64,000 bases of DNA from the NCBI RefSeq assembly GCF_900167915.1, contig NZ_FUYM01000016.1, positions 1-64,000 on the forward strand, written 5' to 3'. Numbering within the stretch: position 1 is the stretch's first letter; each line of letters opens with the position of its first letter. Origin of the DNA: Rhizorhabdus histidinilytica (GTDB taxonomy: Bacteria > Pseudomonadota > Alphaproteobacteria > Sphingomonadales > Sphingomonadaceae). Shown one piece after another: positions 8,836 through 16,848 of this stretch. Made by a program: the position numbers and the translations under genes. The notes beneath the pieces were generated by a model that was given only the letters and a program-made list of their open reading frames with translations, was not told the origin of the DNA and ran no database searches.

Positions 8836-9996
8836 ATGAGTATTTATGAACTCGCCATACTTGGCGCCGCAACGCCAGAGGAGCGCGCGACACTGACAGC
8901 GACGCTCACCGATATCGTTTCCGACTTTGGATTGACGTTGGGGGACGATATAGTTGTGCATAATGCGGAAACGCTGGGTGGGCGGCACAAGCCAGCAGCA
9001 TTCGCAGGTGCATATTTTGGAGGAAATGCCCAACAAGATCTCGAAGCGGCCCAGGACCTGATCCGAGCGAGCGCGCCCATCATTCCCACGATTGCCGCTG
9101 GCGCAGACTTCAATGCTCAGATCCCCCAGTGTCTCCAGCCCATCAATGGGCTAACGCGGCGCGCTGACGATCCAAATATGACTGAACTCGCGTCGACAAT
9201 GCTGGAATGTGTGGGTTTACTTCGTCGACAGCGACGGGTTTTTGTGAGCTATCGGCGGGTGGAATCCCGAGCAGCTGCGTTGCAACTTCACGATCTCCTT
9301 GCGTCCCGCGGATTCGACGTATTCTTGGACACGCACGACATTAGGCCCGGCGATCCGTTCCAAGATGTGCTTTGGCATAGGCTCGTTGATTCTGATGTTA
9401 TGGTTATGCTCGACACGCCTACCTATTTCGATAGCCGCTGGACGCGACAGGAAATAGGAAGAGCACGCGCGAAAGAGATCCAGGTCCTTCGTGTAATTTG
9501 GCCTGAGCATACGCCAAACAAGCTGACCGATCTTGCAGAGACTATATATCTTGACCCAAAGGAACTCGAAGGGCCGGATGGCCCAATAGTAGCCCAAACG
9601 GCAGATACAATCGTCCTGGAGGTCGAGCGGCTAAGAAGCCGCAGCATCGCATCTCGATATATGTCGATTACCGGCAAGCTTCGCGCTGACGTCGAAAAAA
9701 TTGGTGCGTCAGTGGAAGGCGTCGGTGCACATCGGGCCGTCGCCGTGCGGTTGCTGGACGGCGAAAAGATCTGGGCATATCCGATCGTCGGAATCCCCAC
9801 GGCTGAAATTTTGAACGACGTGGCCGATAAGGCGCGACGAGCGGAACAGCAGGAGATACCGGTACTGGTCTACGATCATATCGGCATCCGTGATGCATGG
9901 AATGCTCATCTCCGATGGCTTGGGGATCATATTCGCGCGGTCCGTACGATTAAAGTTTCCGAAGCCGGATGGGCTCTTGCGGCATGGGAGAATTGA
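8836..9996 (+). CDS. TIR-domain protein with flanking N- and C-terminal domains (386 aa)
   Basis: Residues about 138-260 are a TIR domain: RRVFVSYRRVES (strand A), FDVFLDTHDIRPGDPF (BB-loop region) and SRWTRQEIGRARAKE (putative catalytic Glu). Residues 1-135 (start MSIYELAILGAATPEE) form a predicted alpha/beta domain I cannot assign, possibly a receiver-like or SLOG-like sensor. The C-terminal 110 residues (AHRAVAVRLLDGEKIW onward) are unassigned. The ATG at 8836 follows the ThsB-like stop by 5 bp, and the next gene starts 2 bp after its stop, so the three are one operon. It may be an NADase effector or a signal-producing TIR; which one cannot be told from sequence. Confidence 0.8.
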   Translation: MSIYELAILGAATPEERATLTATLTDIVSDFGLTLGDDIVVHNAETLGGRHKPAAFAGAYFGGNAQQDLEAAQDLIRASAPIIPTIAAGADFNAQIPQCLQPINGLTRRADDPNMTELASTMLECVGLLRRQRRVFVSYRRVESRAAALQLHDLLASRGFDVFLDTHDIRPGDPFQDVLWHRLVDSDVMVMLDTPTYFDSRWTRQEIGRARAKEIQVLRVIWPEHTPNKLTDLAETIYLDPKELEGPDGPIVAQTADTIVLEVERLRSRSIASRYMSITGKLRADVEKIGASVEGVGAHRAVAVRLLDGEKIWAYPIVGIPTAEILNDVADKARRAEQQEIPVLVYDHIGIRDAWNAHLRWLGDHIRAVRTIKVSEAGWALAAWEN

Positions 9997-9998
9997 CC

Positions 9999-10655
9999 AT
10001 GACTGAGGCCATTTTTCTTTCGGCGGGCGTGCCAGATCCAAAGCGAGGCCCACAATATGCAGCGACTGCTGACACCGTCGCGATTACAGCCGCAGTCTCC
10101 GCTTTGGTGCACGTTACACTAGGGCGCAGGCTGCTTGTCTGGGGTGGTCAACCCGCAATCACACCGATGATCTGGGTGGTCTCGCAAGACATCGGAATAA
10201 ATTACGGACACTGGGTCCGGCTCTACCAGTCTCGCCATTTCAAGGATGAGTATCCCGAGGATAATGAGCGGTTCAACAACGTGGTTTATACGGAAGAGAT
10301 CGAAAGGGATCGGGAGAAGAGCTTGCTGAACATGCGTGAACGCATGTTTTCCGAACACAAGTTCAAAGCAGCAGTTTTTATTGGAGGCATGGGAGGAATT
10401 ATACAAGAATATGAGATGTTTCGACGCCTGCAACCCGAGGCTGCAGTGATACCGGTAATCTCCACGGGCGGCGCGACGCTTGACGTAGGAGCGCAAGTTG
10501 AGTCTTTAGCGCCCGACCTAACGGAAGACCGGGACTATGTTGCGTTATTTCACCGCCACCTTGACGTTTCCGTCCGAGAGGAGCGCTTCGAAAGCCCGGC
10601 CCTCCAACCAGCTGTCGTTGAGGAGCGATTTTGGCAGCCCCCTGCCACTGCTTAA
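9999..10655 (+). CDS. Stand-alone SLOG-like domain protein (218 aa)
   Basis: The protein begins IFLSAGVPDPKRGPQY, then RLLVWGGQPAITPM, and has AAVFIGGMGGIIQEYEMF and VIPVISTGGATLDVG. The glycine-rich loops and Rossmann-like order match the SLOG superfamily, predicted nucleotide-ligand sensors that occur beside TIR proteins. A SLOG domain is the signal-binding part of type I ThsA in Thoeris (established). Here it is separate and fused to no visible effector. It is the third gene of the plus-strand operon and ends 16 bp from the convergent TIR gene. I infer it binds the signal made by one of the TIR proteins. Family confidence is moderate. Confidence 0.7.
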   Translation: MTEAIFLSAGVPDPKRGPQYAATADTVAITAAVSALVHVTLGRRLLVWGGQPAITPMIWVVSQDIGINYGHWVRLYQSRHFKDEYPEDNERFNNVVYTEEIERDREKSLLNMRERMFSEHKFKAAVFIGGMGGIIQEYEMFRRLQPEAAVIPVISTGGATLDVGAQVESLAPDLTEDRDYVALFHRHLDVSVREERFESPALQPAVVEERFWQPPATA

Positions 10656-10671
10656 ACGGGGTGGGAACTCA

Positions 10672-11226
10672 TCAGTCGCCAGCAAGCCATTCGCTAAGCT
10701 CCGTAGCTGTGTTCCTTTTCTCGTCAAGGACCATCCAGACGCGCTTTTGATGACCCTGTAGATCCCCCCAGACGATGCGGCGGTATAATCCCAGATACTC
10801 CCACGACGCCCATGCCTGCTCATGCGCGCTGTCGGATGCCGGGAACAGCGCGATCTTCGTCAACCCTTTATAACCATCGGCCACGCCCAACTCCCAGGGC
10901 ACCCAACGGCTGTCCTTGCTATTCTTGCTTGCAAGAAGGACAAAGCGCTTGGTCTGGCGAATACGGCTCTTTAGCAGCCCCGCCGTTTCCTCCGTCGTGT
11001 ATGGGGGCATTTCCGGGTCGATTTCATCGACATAGACCCTAGCTCCGTGCCCTTCCAACACACGAATAGCGCCAACGACCAGATCATCATCTTTGCTCGA
11101 GTGTGAAAGAAATGTGGTGCCTGAGAGGCTACGGGAAGCAGCAGACTTTCTGAGGCTTGCCTGTTCGCTAACATTTAACTTATCAGCGAAATTCCGAAGC
11201 TCGGATTTTGTAATGTATTCGATCAT
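10672..11226 (-). CDS. TIR-domain protein (184 aa)
   Basis: An N-terminal linker of about 35 residues is followed by a canonical TIR domain: GTTFLSHSSKDDDLV, GARVYVDEIDPEMPP (BB loop), RFVLLASKNSKDSRWVPWELGVADG (Glu at the catalytic position). It has no other domain, so it could be a NADase effector or a signal synthase. It is 46 bp downstream of the second ThsB-like gene on the same strand and converges on the SLOG gene. Its base composition is more A+T-rich than the recombinase genes of the same element. Confidence 0.85.
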   Translation of the reverse strand: MIEYITKSELRNFADKLNVSEQASLRKSAASRSLSGTTFLSHSSKDDDLVVGAIRVLEGHGARVYVDEIDPEMPPYTTEETAGLLKSRIRQTKRFVLLASKNSKDSRWVPWELGVADGYKGLTKIALFPASDSAHEQAWASWEYLGLYRRIVWGDLQGHQKRVWMVLDEKRNTATELSEWLAGD

Positions 11227-11272
11227 AATCGAAACTCTATTATCGGATATAGACCGAACTCACGGAGCTACC

Positions 11273-11770
11273 TCAGTTATTTGAGCGGATCGCTATCGCG
11301 TCCTCAATCCAACTCTCGATTCCGTTCTTGATCGAATCATAGACTGCCTTGCTATCTGAGCCGGAAGGGGTGACCAGCTTCGCTATAGATGATAGCTTTT
11401 TCCCGGTATTTCCATAGCCCACTTCGTCAAACGGATTGCTACCAGCCGTGCACGAATTCCCGTCGTGGCCGAGAAGTTTGTTTATCCGAATACCGACCAC
11501 TCCTTTGCCGGCATCCCAGCCTTTAACGATCTCGCGGATTACCCAAGGCCGGTTCGCTGTTTCAGAGCCGACAAGCACCACCACACAGCTCTTGCCGTAC
11601 ATGTTGTCATCGATCCATTTTTCGATCGAGGCCTTGCCCTTCCGCTTGACCTCTTCCCACGCATTCGCGGTGCAAAGAGACTGCCCTTCAAGAGCACCGA
11701 TGTTGCGCACTTGCTGGGTGCGCCAAAAATCGTTCGCGAAGTGGAAACTGAAGAAAACGCGCCGCGCCAT
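11273..11770 (-). CDS. MTH538/ThsB-type TIR-like protein B (165 aa)
   Basis: The start is ARRVFFSFHFANDFWR. SIEKWIDDNMYGKSCVVVLVGS and RPWVIREIVKGWDAGKGVVGI are the same landmarks as protein A, so the two are diverged paralogues. The ATG at 11770 follows a GGGGG run by 4 bases. It heads a minus-strand operon with the TIR gene. Two different ThsB-like sensors in one cassette could widen the range of phage triggers, as known for Thoeris loci with several ThsB genes; applying that here is inference. Confidence 0.86.
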   Translation of the reverse strand: MARRVFFSFHFANDFWRTQQVRNIGALEGQSLCTANAWEEVKRKGKASIEKWIDDNMYGKSCVVVLVGSETANRPWVIREIVKGWDAGKGVVGIRINKLLGHDGNSCTAGSNPFDEVGYGNTGKKLSSIAKLVTPSGSDSKAVYDSIKNGIESWIEDAIAIRSNN

Positions 11771-11916
11771 AAGGCCCCCTTTTGTTCTCCGGCCTTCTAC
11801 AAGCCCAGCCTTCGTTTCGCCAGAGAAATCGATTCTGAAGCGATCTGCTCGAGGATGGAGTACGGTAGTTGAGGCCCAGCGGGTTCATCCGGCAATCAGG
11901 CGTCGCTGCGCGACGC

Positions 11917-11975
11917 GAGTGACGGGCCGACCACCGCCAGCTCTTTGGGTTAGCGCGGCGGTCGGCCCGTCACTC
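11917..11975. repeat. Stem-loop near the right end of element 1
   Basis: Perfect 16-bp arms, GAGTGACGGGCCGACC (11917-11932) and GGTCGGCCCGTCACTC (11960-11975), enclose a 27-base loop containing CGCCAGCTCTTTGGGTTAGC. The same loop, with different arms, occurs in element 2 (57329-57392). It lies 39 bp from the end of the element. The rest of 11771-12014 holds no gene. Possible roles are a recombinase-binding site, a terminator shielding the element, or a structured RNA. Confidence 0.75.
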
Positions 11976-12004
11976 ATCGCGAGCAAAAGAGACAGTCGCC
12001 GAAG

Positions 12005-12020
12005 CCGGACCTAACGAGCA
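12005..12020. repeat. Right end of element 1: terminal inverted repeat plus direct repeat
   Basis: CCGGACCTAA (12005-12014) is the inverse of the left end with one mismatch. CGAGCA (12015-12020) repeats 2822-2827. Joining the flanks at one copy of CGAGCA gives the codons TCG TGC TCG CTC on the minus strand, which restores the host frame. Confidence 0.85.
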
Positions 12021-12407
12021 CGAATGGCGCCCCAGCGAAATGCTCGGCAAGGTGGCGTTCGTCAGAACGTTGGACAGCAGATCGAAATAGGGCGGCCAAT
12101 GCTTGAAACGGCGCGGTGTGTAGCGCACCGTCACATAGGGAATTCCTCGCGCCGCCATCCAGGCGGCGATCATCTTCTGATAGGCATAAGTTTCCGGCTT
12201 CTCGACGCCAGGATCCCCGGTGATCACGAGGTCAGGCGGCGTGCCCCGGCTTTCAAGTTCGAGAAGAAGCGCGGTGCTGTCGACACCGATGCCATAGGCC
12301 AGGACGACGGGCTGCGGCGCATCGACGCGAATATAATCGAGCAGGCGCGCGGGAGCGGAGCCGGCCTCGGCCGGGATTGAGGTGAGATCGCACATGGGGA
12401 TATCCAA
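12015..12407 (-). pseudogene. N-terminal part of the split PAPS-reductase-like gene
   Basis: There are 131 codons before the insertion. LAYGIGVDSTALLLEL is the PP-loop-like ATP pyrophosphatase motif of the PAPS reductase family. It is followed by LVITGDPGVEKPETYAY, VRYTPRRFKHWPPY and TLPSISLGRHSCS. Without the element the frame continues with LKWKVAP at 2821. As it stands, the frame runs about 13 codons into the element and stops at 11970. Related mobile-element proteins are annotated as PAPS reductases, but the real substrate is unknown. The start is the ATG at 12407 or the one at 12395. No promoter was identified in 12408-12500. Confidence 0.85.
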
Positions 12408-12499
12408 ATGGGCTTGAGCAGAGCTTTGGCTCGATCACTCCTTCCCACTCCCCTCTCATCTGGACGGCTCCGGCATCGATCCACGTCCATGAGATATTG

Positions 12500-12811
12500 T
12501 TGCGCGCCGTTGGCCGCGGCAGCCTGATTTCGCTATTGGCACCGCCGGCGCACAACAGGCGTCATCGGCGGCGTTTTGCGGAAAAGTGCGCTCAGCCTCG
12601 AACCATTCCCATAATCCGTCGCATCGCCGCTGATGTAGAAAGCCGCCCACGCCCCATCCTGGGCACCGGCGATCCAGCTCCTTTCGGACTCGGCATAGCA
12701 GCAAGCCGTCACGCCCTCGTCCAGACCCGGTCAGTCGAAGGCACTCAAACGGCCATAAATGTCTGCCAGTTCGTTCTGGATACCGAGACGCGCGGGGCCA
12801 TTGGGCATCAT
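12500..12811 (-). pseudogene. arsI-like (C-As lyase/CadI-type) remnant
   Basis: Reading from about 12811, the frame gives LGIQNELADIYGRLSAFD, then an in-frame TGA, then VTACCYAESERSWIAG, FYISGDATDYGNGS and a shift. The neighbouring frame then reads DACCAPAVPIAKSGC. These pieces match my memory of the C-terminal half of ArsI-type dioxygenases (CCYA...W..D, then a Cys-rich CCAP tail). The N-terminal domain is absent, there is a stop and at least one frameshift, so this is decay, not a gene. It follows arsH in the ars operon, where arsI is often found. The remaining sequence to 12410 holds nothing I recognise. Confidence 0.6.
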
Positions 12812-13590
12812 GCCTTCTGTCGTGGCGGAACCAGAGTCCCATCGATCGAGGCGAGGATTTCCGCCGGAGCAATGACCGGTCGATCCGTTTCGACCCGCTC
12901 CGAATAGCGATCGACCAGTTGATCGACATGCGGGCGGAGCAGGACAGTGAAACGCACCAGTTCCTCCATCACGTCGACGATCCGGTCGTAATAGCTCGAC
13001 GGCTTCATCCGCCCGGCCTCGTCGAACTCGGTGAAGGCTTTGGCGACGCTCGACTGGTTGGGGATGGTGAACATCCGCATCCAGCGGCCGAGGACGCGCA
13101 AGCTGTTCACGCTGTTGAACGATTGTGAACCTGCGGAGACCTGCATGACGGCAAGGGCGCGACCCTGCGTCGGGCGCATGCCCTTCAAAGCCAGCGGCAG
13201 GTGATCGATCTGCGATTTCATGATCCCGGTGATCTGGCCGTGCCGTTCCGGGCTGCACCAGACCTGGCCCTCGGACCAGAGCGCATGCGCCCGCAGTTCG
13301 TGAACCGCCGGATGATCGTCATCCTGGACCTGATCGGGCATCGGCAAATCGGAGGGATCGAAAATCCGCGTTTCGCAGCCGAAGAACTGGAGCAGACGCG
13401 CCGCCTCTTCCACCACAAGCCGCGAATAGGACCGTTCGCGCAAGGATCCGTAGAGCAGCAGGATGCGCGGCGGCGGATTGAGATCCCCCAGGCCCAGGGC
13501 TGGACGCCGATGAACATAGTCAGGCTTGAGCGCTGGAAGACGGTCGGGATCGGCAAGCGTCCGCAATCGGCTGTGGTTCGTCTCGTTCAT
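12808..13590 (-). CDS. arsH: ArsH, NADPH-dependent FMN reductase-type organoarsenical oxidase
   Basis: The product has 260 residues. [24 protein letters not shown] is the flavodoxin-like phosphate-binding start. [12 protein letters not shown] and [24 protein letters not shown] are typical ArsH blocks. ArsH oxidises trivalent organoarsenicals using NADPH and FMN (established). The start ATG overlaps the stop of the ACR3 gene (13587), so the two are coupled. Length is normal for the family. The gene end overlaps the arsI remnant by a few bases. Confidence 0.92.
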   Translation of the reverse strand: MNETNHSRLRTLADPDRLPALKPDYVHRRPALGLGDLNPPPRILLLYGSLRERSYSRLVVEEAARLLQFFGCETRIFDPSDLPMPDQVQDDDHPAVHELRAHALWSEGQVWCSPERHGQITGIMKSQIDHLPLALKGMRPTQGRALAVMQVSAGSQSFNSVNSLRVLGRWMRMFTIPNQSSVAKAFTEFDEAGRMKPSSYYDRIVDVMEELVRFTVLLRPHVDQLVDRYSERVETDRPVIAPAEILASIDGTLVPPRQKA

Positions 13591-14660
13591 GCCCGGACCT
13601 CCGCCGGCACGCTGTCGGGGAACCAGCGCCGCCCGAACCAGAAGGCGGCGTTGACCAGCAGGATCAGCACCGGAACCTCGACCAGCGGCCCGATCACCGC
13701 AGCGAAGGCGACCGGGGAAGCCAGTCCAAAGGCGGCGATGGCGACCGCAATCGCCAGTTCGAAATTGTTGCCCGCGGCCGTGAACGCCACCGCCGTCGTG
13801 CGCGGATAGTCGCTCTCGATCAGCTTGCCCATGAAGAAGCTGATGCTGAATTGAACCACGAAGTAGATGGTGAGCGGGATGGCGATCCGCAGTATGTCAC
13901 CCGGCAGTGTCACGATCTCATTGCCCTTGAGGCTGAACATGGCGACGATGGTGAACAGCAGCGCGACGAGCGTGATCGGGCCGATCCTGGGCAGAAAGCA
14001 GGTTTCATACCATTCATTCCCCCTAGCCTTGACCAGCCATTTGCGGGAGAGAAATCCAGCCAGAAAGGGAATGCCGAGATAGATCAGCACCGCCTCGGCG
14101 ATGGTCCAGAAGCTGACATTGATAACGCTGCCCTCCAGCCCGAGCAGCGGCGGCAAAAAGGCGAGGAAGAACCAGGCGTAAACGCTGAAGAACAGGATCT
14201 GGAAGATTGAATTGAACGCGACCAGCGCAGCCACATACTGGTTGTCGCCCTTGGCGAGATGGTTCCAGACGATGACCATGGCAATGCAACGGGCGAGGCC
14301 GATAAGGATCAGGCCTGTCATATATTCCGGCTTGTCGCTGAGGAAGATGACGGCGAGCGCAAACATCAGCACCGGGCCGATGATCCAGTTCTGGATCAAC
14401 GAGATCGCCAGCACCCGCTTGTCTTCGAACACGCGCGGCAGTTCCTCATAGCGCACCCGCGCGAGCGGCGGATACATCATCAGGATCAGGCCGATGGCGA
14501 TGGGCAGGTTGGTGGTCCCCCAGGACAGGCTGTCGATCGCCCTTGGCAATCCTTCGAAGGTCGATCCCAGACCCACGCCGAGCGCCATGGCGAGGAAAAT
14601 CCACAAGGTGAGATACCGATCGAGAAACGACAGGCGTTCACGCCTGGGCTGTGCGGTCAT
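13587..14660 (-). CDS. ACR3-type arsenite efflux permease
   Basis: The product has 357 residues with about ten hydrophobic segments. [28 protein letters not shown] (the conserved Cys region of ACR3) and [17 protein letters not shown] are family signatures. It exports As(III) across the inner membrane using the proton motive force (established). The chosen ATG at 14660 has GAGGGA 6 bases upstream. An upstream in-frame start at 14702 would overlap arsC and adds a non-hydrophobic tail. It sits between arsC and arsH in one operon. Confidence 0.92.
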   Translation of the reverse strand: MTAQPRRERLSFLDRYLTLWIFLAMALGVGLGSTFEGLPRAIDSLSWGTTNLPIAIGLILMMYPPLARVRYEELPRVFEDKRVLAISLIQNWIIGPVLMFALAVIFLSDKPEYMTGLILIGLARCIAMVIVWNHLAKGDNQYVAALVAFNSIFQILFFSVYAWFFLAFLPPLLGLEGSVINVSFWTIAEAVLIYLGIPFLAGFLSRKWLVKARGNEWYETCFLPRIGPITLVALLFTIVAMFSLKGNEIVTLPGDILRIAIPLTIYFVVQFSISFFMGKLIESDYPRTTAVAFTAAGNNFELAIAVAIAAFGLASPVAFAAVIGPLVEVPVLILLVNAAFWFGRRWFPDSVPAEVRA

Positions 14661-14673
14661 CTTGATCCCTCGT

Positions 14674-15126
14674 TCAACCGGTGACACGCCTGCCGGCGGC
14701 ATCGATCACCTGTTCGCCGTCTTCCTTGGCGAAGGCGCTGCGCTGGTCAGCCGGTAGGAGGTCGAGGACCTCCTCGGACGGACGGCAAAGCTTCACGCCC
14801 AGCGGCGAGACGACCAGCGGCCGATTGATGAGGATCGGATGTTCCATCATCGCATCGATCAACTGCGCATCAGTGAGATCCGGATTGTCGAGTCCCAGTT
14901 CGGCAAAGGGCGTGCCCTTCTCGCGCAGCAGGGCGCGCGGGGTGACGCTGGCGCGGACGATGAGGCTTGCCAGCAAGGCACGCGAAGGCGGAGTCTTGAG
15001 GTACTCGATGACATGCGGTTCGATGCCGGCATTGCGGATCATGGCCAGCGCATTGCGCGAGGTTCCGCATTCAGGATTGTGGTAGATGACGATGTCGACA
15101 GGCGTCTCCGGGTGGGTCATTCGCAT
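14674..15126 (-). CDS. arsC: Glutaredoxin-type arsenate reductase ArsC
   Basis: The product has 150 residues with [20 protein letters not shown] at the N-terminus, the catalytic Cys followed by GTSR of the ArsC/Spx family. [22 protein letters not shown] is the conserved C-terminal block. It reduces arsenate to arsenite using glutathione and glutaredoxin (established). The start is the ATG at 15126 or 15120. The first overlaps the stop of the upstream gene by 10 bp. It works with the second, unrelated arsenate reductase upstream and the ACR3 exporter downstream. Confidence 0.93.
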   Translation of the reverse strand: MRMTHPETPVDIVIYHNPECGTSRNALAMIRNAGIEPHVIEYLKTPPSRALLASLIVRASVTPRALLREKGTPFAELGLDNPDLTDAQLIDAMMEHPILINRPLVVSPLGVKLCRPSEEVLDLLPADQRSAFAKEDGEQVIDAAGRRVTG

Positions 15127-15653
15127 GCTCCTGCCCTGACGCTGGCGCCCTCGCTCTGGCCGATTTCCCTGAGTTTGCGCCGCATCGCCATCTCGTCGAG
15201 GCTGGCGAGCGGGAGCGCGAGGAACAGCGAAATACGGTTCTGCAAGTAGCGCAGGGCCTGCATGAAGGCCTCGCGCTGATCATCGCCTTCGACGGCGGCC
15301 GGATCCTCGATGCCCCAGTGCGCCGTCATCGGATGGCCGATCCACACGGGACATGTTTCGCCTGCGGCGTTATCGCAGACGGTGAAGATGAAATCGAATT
15401 GCGGCGCGTCCGGCACGGCGAACTCGTCCCAGCTTTTCGAACGCATGCCCGCTGTGTCGAACCCAAGCCCGTTCAAAACCGAGAGCGCCATCGGATGGAC
15501 TTCGCCCCTGGGCTGGCTGCCGGCGCTCCAGGCGCGGAAACGCCCTTCCCCCAGCTTGTTCATGATGGCTTCGCCCAAGATCGAGCGGGCGCTGTTACCG
15601 GTGCACAGGAAGAGCACGTTGTAGGTCTTGCCGGGGCCGATCGTGTCGGACAT
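15117..15653 (-). CDS. Low-molecular-weight phosphatase-type arsenate reductase
   Basis: The product has 178 residues. VLFLCTGNSARSILGEAI is the P-loop (Cys-x5-Arg-Ser) of LMW protein tyrosine phosphatase-like arsenate reductases. FDFIFTVCDNAAGETCPVW carries the additional cysteines of the thioredoxin-coupled type. It is longer than the usual ~135-140 residues because of a C-terminal tail (MAMRRKLREIGQSEGASVR). Two arsenate reductases of different families in one operon is common in alphaproteobacteria. It starts 10 bp after arsR. Confidence 0.9.
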   Translation of the reverse strand: MSDTIGPGKTYNVLFLCTGNSARSILGEAIMNKLGEGRFRAWSAGSQPRGEVHPMALSVLNGLGFDTAGMRSKSWDEFAVPDAPQFDFIFTVCDNAAGETCPVWIGHPMTAHWGIEDPAAVEGDDQREAFMQALRYLQNRISLFLALPLASLDEMAMRRKLREIGQSEGASVRAGACE

Positions 15654-15663
15654 GGGAGTAACC

Positions 15664-16020
15664 TCAGGCCTTGCAGTCGAGCTCGCCGAACAGATCGGCG
15701 CACATTTCAGGGACGCCCTGGCAGCAGTCCTCCATCAGGAAGGCCAGCAGCCGGCGCATCCCCTCATAATCGGCGCGATAGTGGATGAGCCGGCTTTCCC
15801 GCTCGGACTCCACGAGTCCCGCCCGTTCAAGAATACCCAGATGATGCGACATGGTGGACGGAGGCACATTGGCGGCCTGCGCGATGGCGCCGGCGATCAG
15901 TCCATCGGGCCCTGCCTTCACCAACATACGAAAGACAGACAGGCGCGTGTCATGCGCCAGCGCGCCAAGCGCCTCGACGGCCGAGTCCTGCGGATTGAAC
16001 TCCTTCATGGTCGATTCCAT
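15664..16020 (-). CDS. arsR: ArsR/SmtB-family arsenic-responsive repressor
   Basis: The product has 118 residues with a winged helix (residues about 25-85; SHHLGILERAGLVESER is the recognition region). The C-terminal cysteines (Cys99, Cys100, Cys107, Cys116) resemble the CC-x6-C arrangement of arsenite-binding ArsR from acidophiles rather than the ELCVCDL-type box of E. coli. It is the first gene of the ars operon and should repress it. Its operator is probably in 16021-16090, but I could not identify a convincing dyad. An alternative start is the ATG at 16008. Confidence 0.9.
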   Translation of the reverse strand: MESTMKEFNPQDSAVEALGALAHDTRLSVFRMLVKAGPDGLIAGAIAQAANVPPSTMSHHLGILERAGLVESERESRLIHYRADYEGMRRLLAFLMEDCCQGVPEMCADLFGELDCKA

Positions 16021-16202
16021 CCTTCCAAACTCATCGAATAATAGTAGGCGCCTGCGCGGTCAATCTACATTTCGAGAAGTATAGAATCATATACCACTAT
16101 GGAGATGGCCGATGGTCTGAGTGACCATGATGCACTCATGCGGATGGGCCGACAGCCTCGATCCAGGCGGAACCATCTTGCGCCAGACGCTCATGACAGA
16201 TA

Positions 16203-16222
16203 GATAGTAATAGATTACTATC
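16203..16222. promoter_or_regulatory. Perfect palindrome, probable TetR operator
   Basis: GATAGTAAT and ATTACTATC are perfect 9-bp arms around AG, 17 bp before the tetR start. Such a site upstream of a TetR gene that heads its own operon is typical of autoregulation. The wider gap 16021-16202 to arsR should contain both promoters. Confidence 0.75.
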
Positions 16223-16239
16223 TTTTGAAGGCGCAAGCT

Positions 16240-16848
16240 ATGAACGGGCGGTCCAGACATCTTCCCGCTGACGAGCGACGGGCGGCGACCGTGGAGGCGG
16301 TGGTCGGCCTGGCCGCGGAACAGAACCCGAGCGACATCACCACGACGGCCATCGCCCAGCGGATGGGTCTGACCCAGGGCGCGCTCTTCCGCCACTTCCC
16401 GACCAAGGACGCCATCCTGCAGGCGGTGATGTCCTGGGTGACCGAGCGCTTGCTCGGCCGCGTGGACAAGGCGGTCGAGGAAGCCGCCTCTCCGGCTGCC
16501 GCGCTTGAAGCGGTTTTCATGACGCATATCGATTTCGTGTCTGATCACCCGGGTGTACCGCGAATGCTGTTCGGGGAGTTGCAGCGACCGGGCGAGACGC
16601 TTCCCAAGCGCATGGCCCAGACCCTGATCCGCCATTATGGCGAACGGCTGCATACCCTGCTCGACGCCGGAAAGGCACGGGGCGAACTGCATGCGGACCT
16701 CGATCCGGAAGCCGCGGCCACCCTGTTCATCGGCACGGTCCAGGGCCTGGTCATGCAATCCATGCTGGCGGACGATGTGACCCGCATCCGCAGCGATGCG
16801 CCCGGCGTGTTCGCCATCTATCTGCGCGGCGTCGGAGCATCATCATGA
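16240..16848 (+). CDS. TetR-family transcriptional regulator
   Basis: The product has 202 residues. The N-terminal helix-turn-helix is ITTTAIAQRMGLTQGALFRHFPTKDAIL, with the typical TetR YxHF-like FRHF. The rest is helical and should bind an efflux substrate. It lies 17 bp from the palindrome at 16203-16222 and overlaps the next gene (ATGA), so it is the first gene of the efflux operon and probably its repressor. The start could be the ATG at 16225 (MKAQA...), but 16240 begins at the usual distance from the HTH. Confidence 0.9.
   Translation: MNGRSRHLPADERRAATVEAVVGLAAEQNPSDITTTAIAQRMGLTQGALFRHFPTKDAILQAVMSWVTERLLGRVDKAVEEAASPAAALEAVFMTHIDFVSDHPGVPRMLFGELQRPGETLPKRMAQTLIRHYGERLHTLLDAGKARGELHADLDPEAAATLFIGTVQGLVMQSMLADDVTRIRSDAPGVFAIYLRGVGASS

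Larger units (their letters stand above)
2828..12014. mobile_element. Element 1: recombinase-trio transposon carrying a TIR/SLOG cassette
   Basis: The element is 9,187 bp, bounded by CGAGCA direct repeats and TTAGGTCyGG inverted ends. Its precise removal restores a PAPS-reductase-like frame. From the left it holds a TnpC-like gene, two large tyrosine recombinases (602 and 605 aa), a smaller one (about 380 aa), all on the minus strand and overlapping or adjacent, then five defence-like genes. The recombinase set resembles Tn554-type transposition modules (TnpA/TnpB plus the small TnpC) with a third recombinase added, and also the recombinase-in-trio arrangement. The cargo (8.3-11.8 kb) is visibly richer in A+T than the recombinase part, which suggests a separate origin. 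Confidence 0.9.

Noticed and set aside
11917-11975. The conserved stem-loop as an integron attC site
   Set aside because: I do not see the R and C boxes (GTTRRRY / RYYYAAC) in the expected places, and there is no IntI-type integrase. The flanking recombinases are of another class.
16021-16090. ArsR operator in front of arsR
   Set aside because: A weak imperfect dyad near CATTTCGAGAAG was seen, but nothing convincing, so no feature was made.
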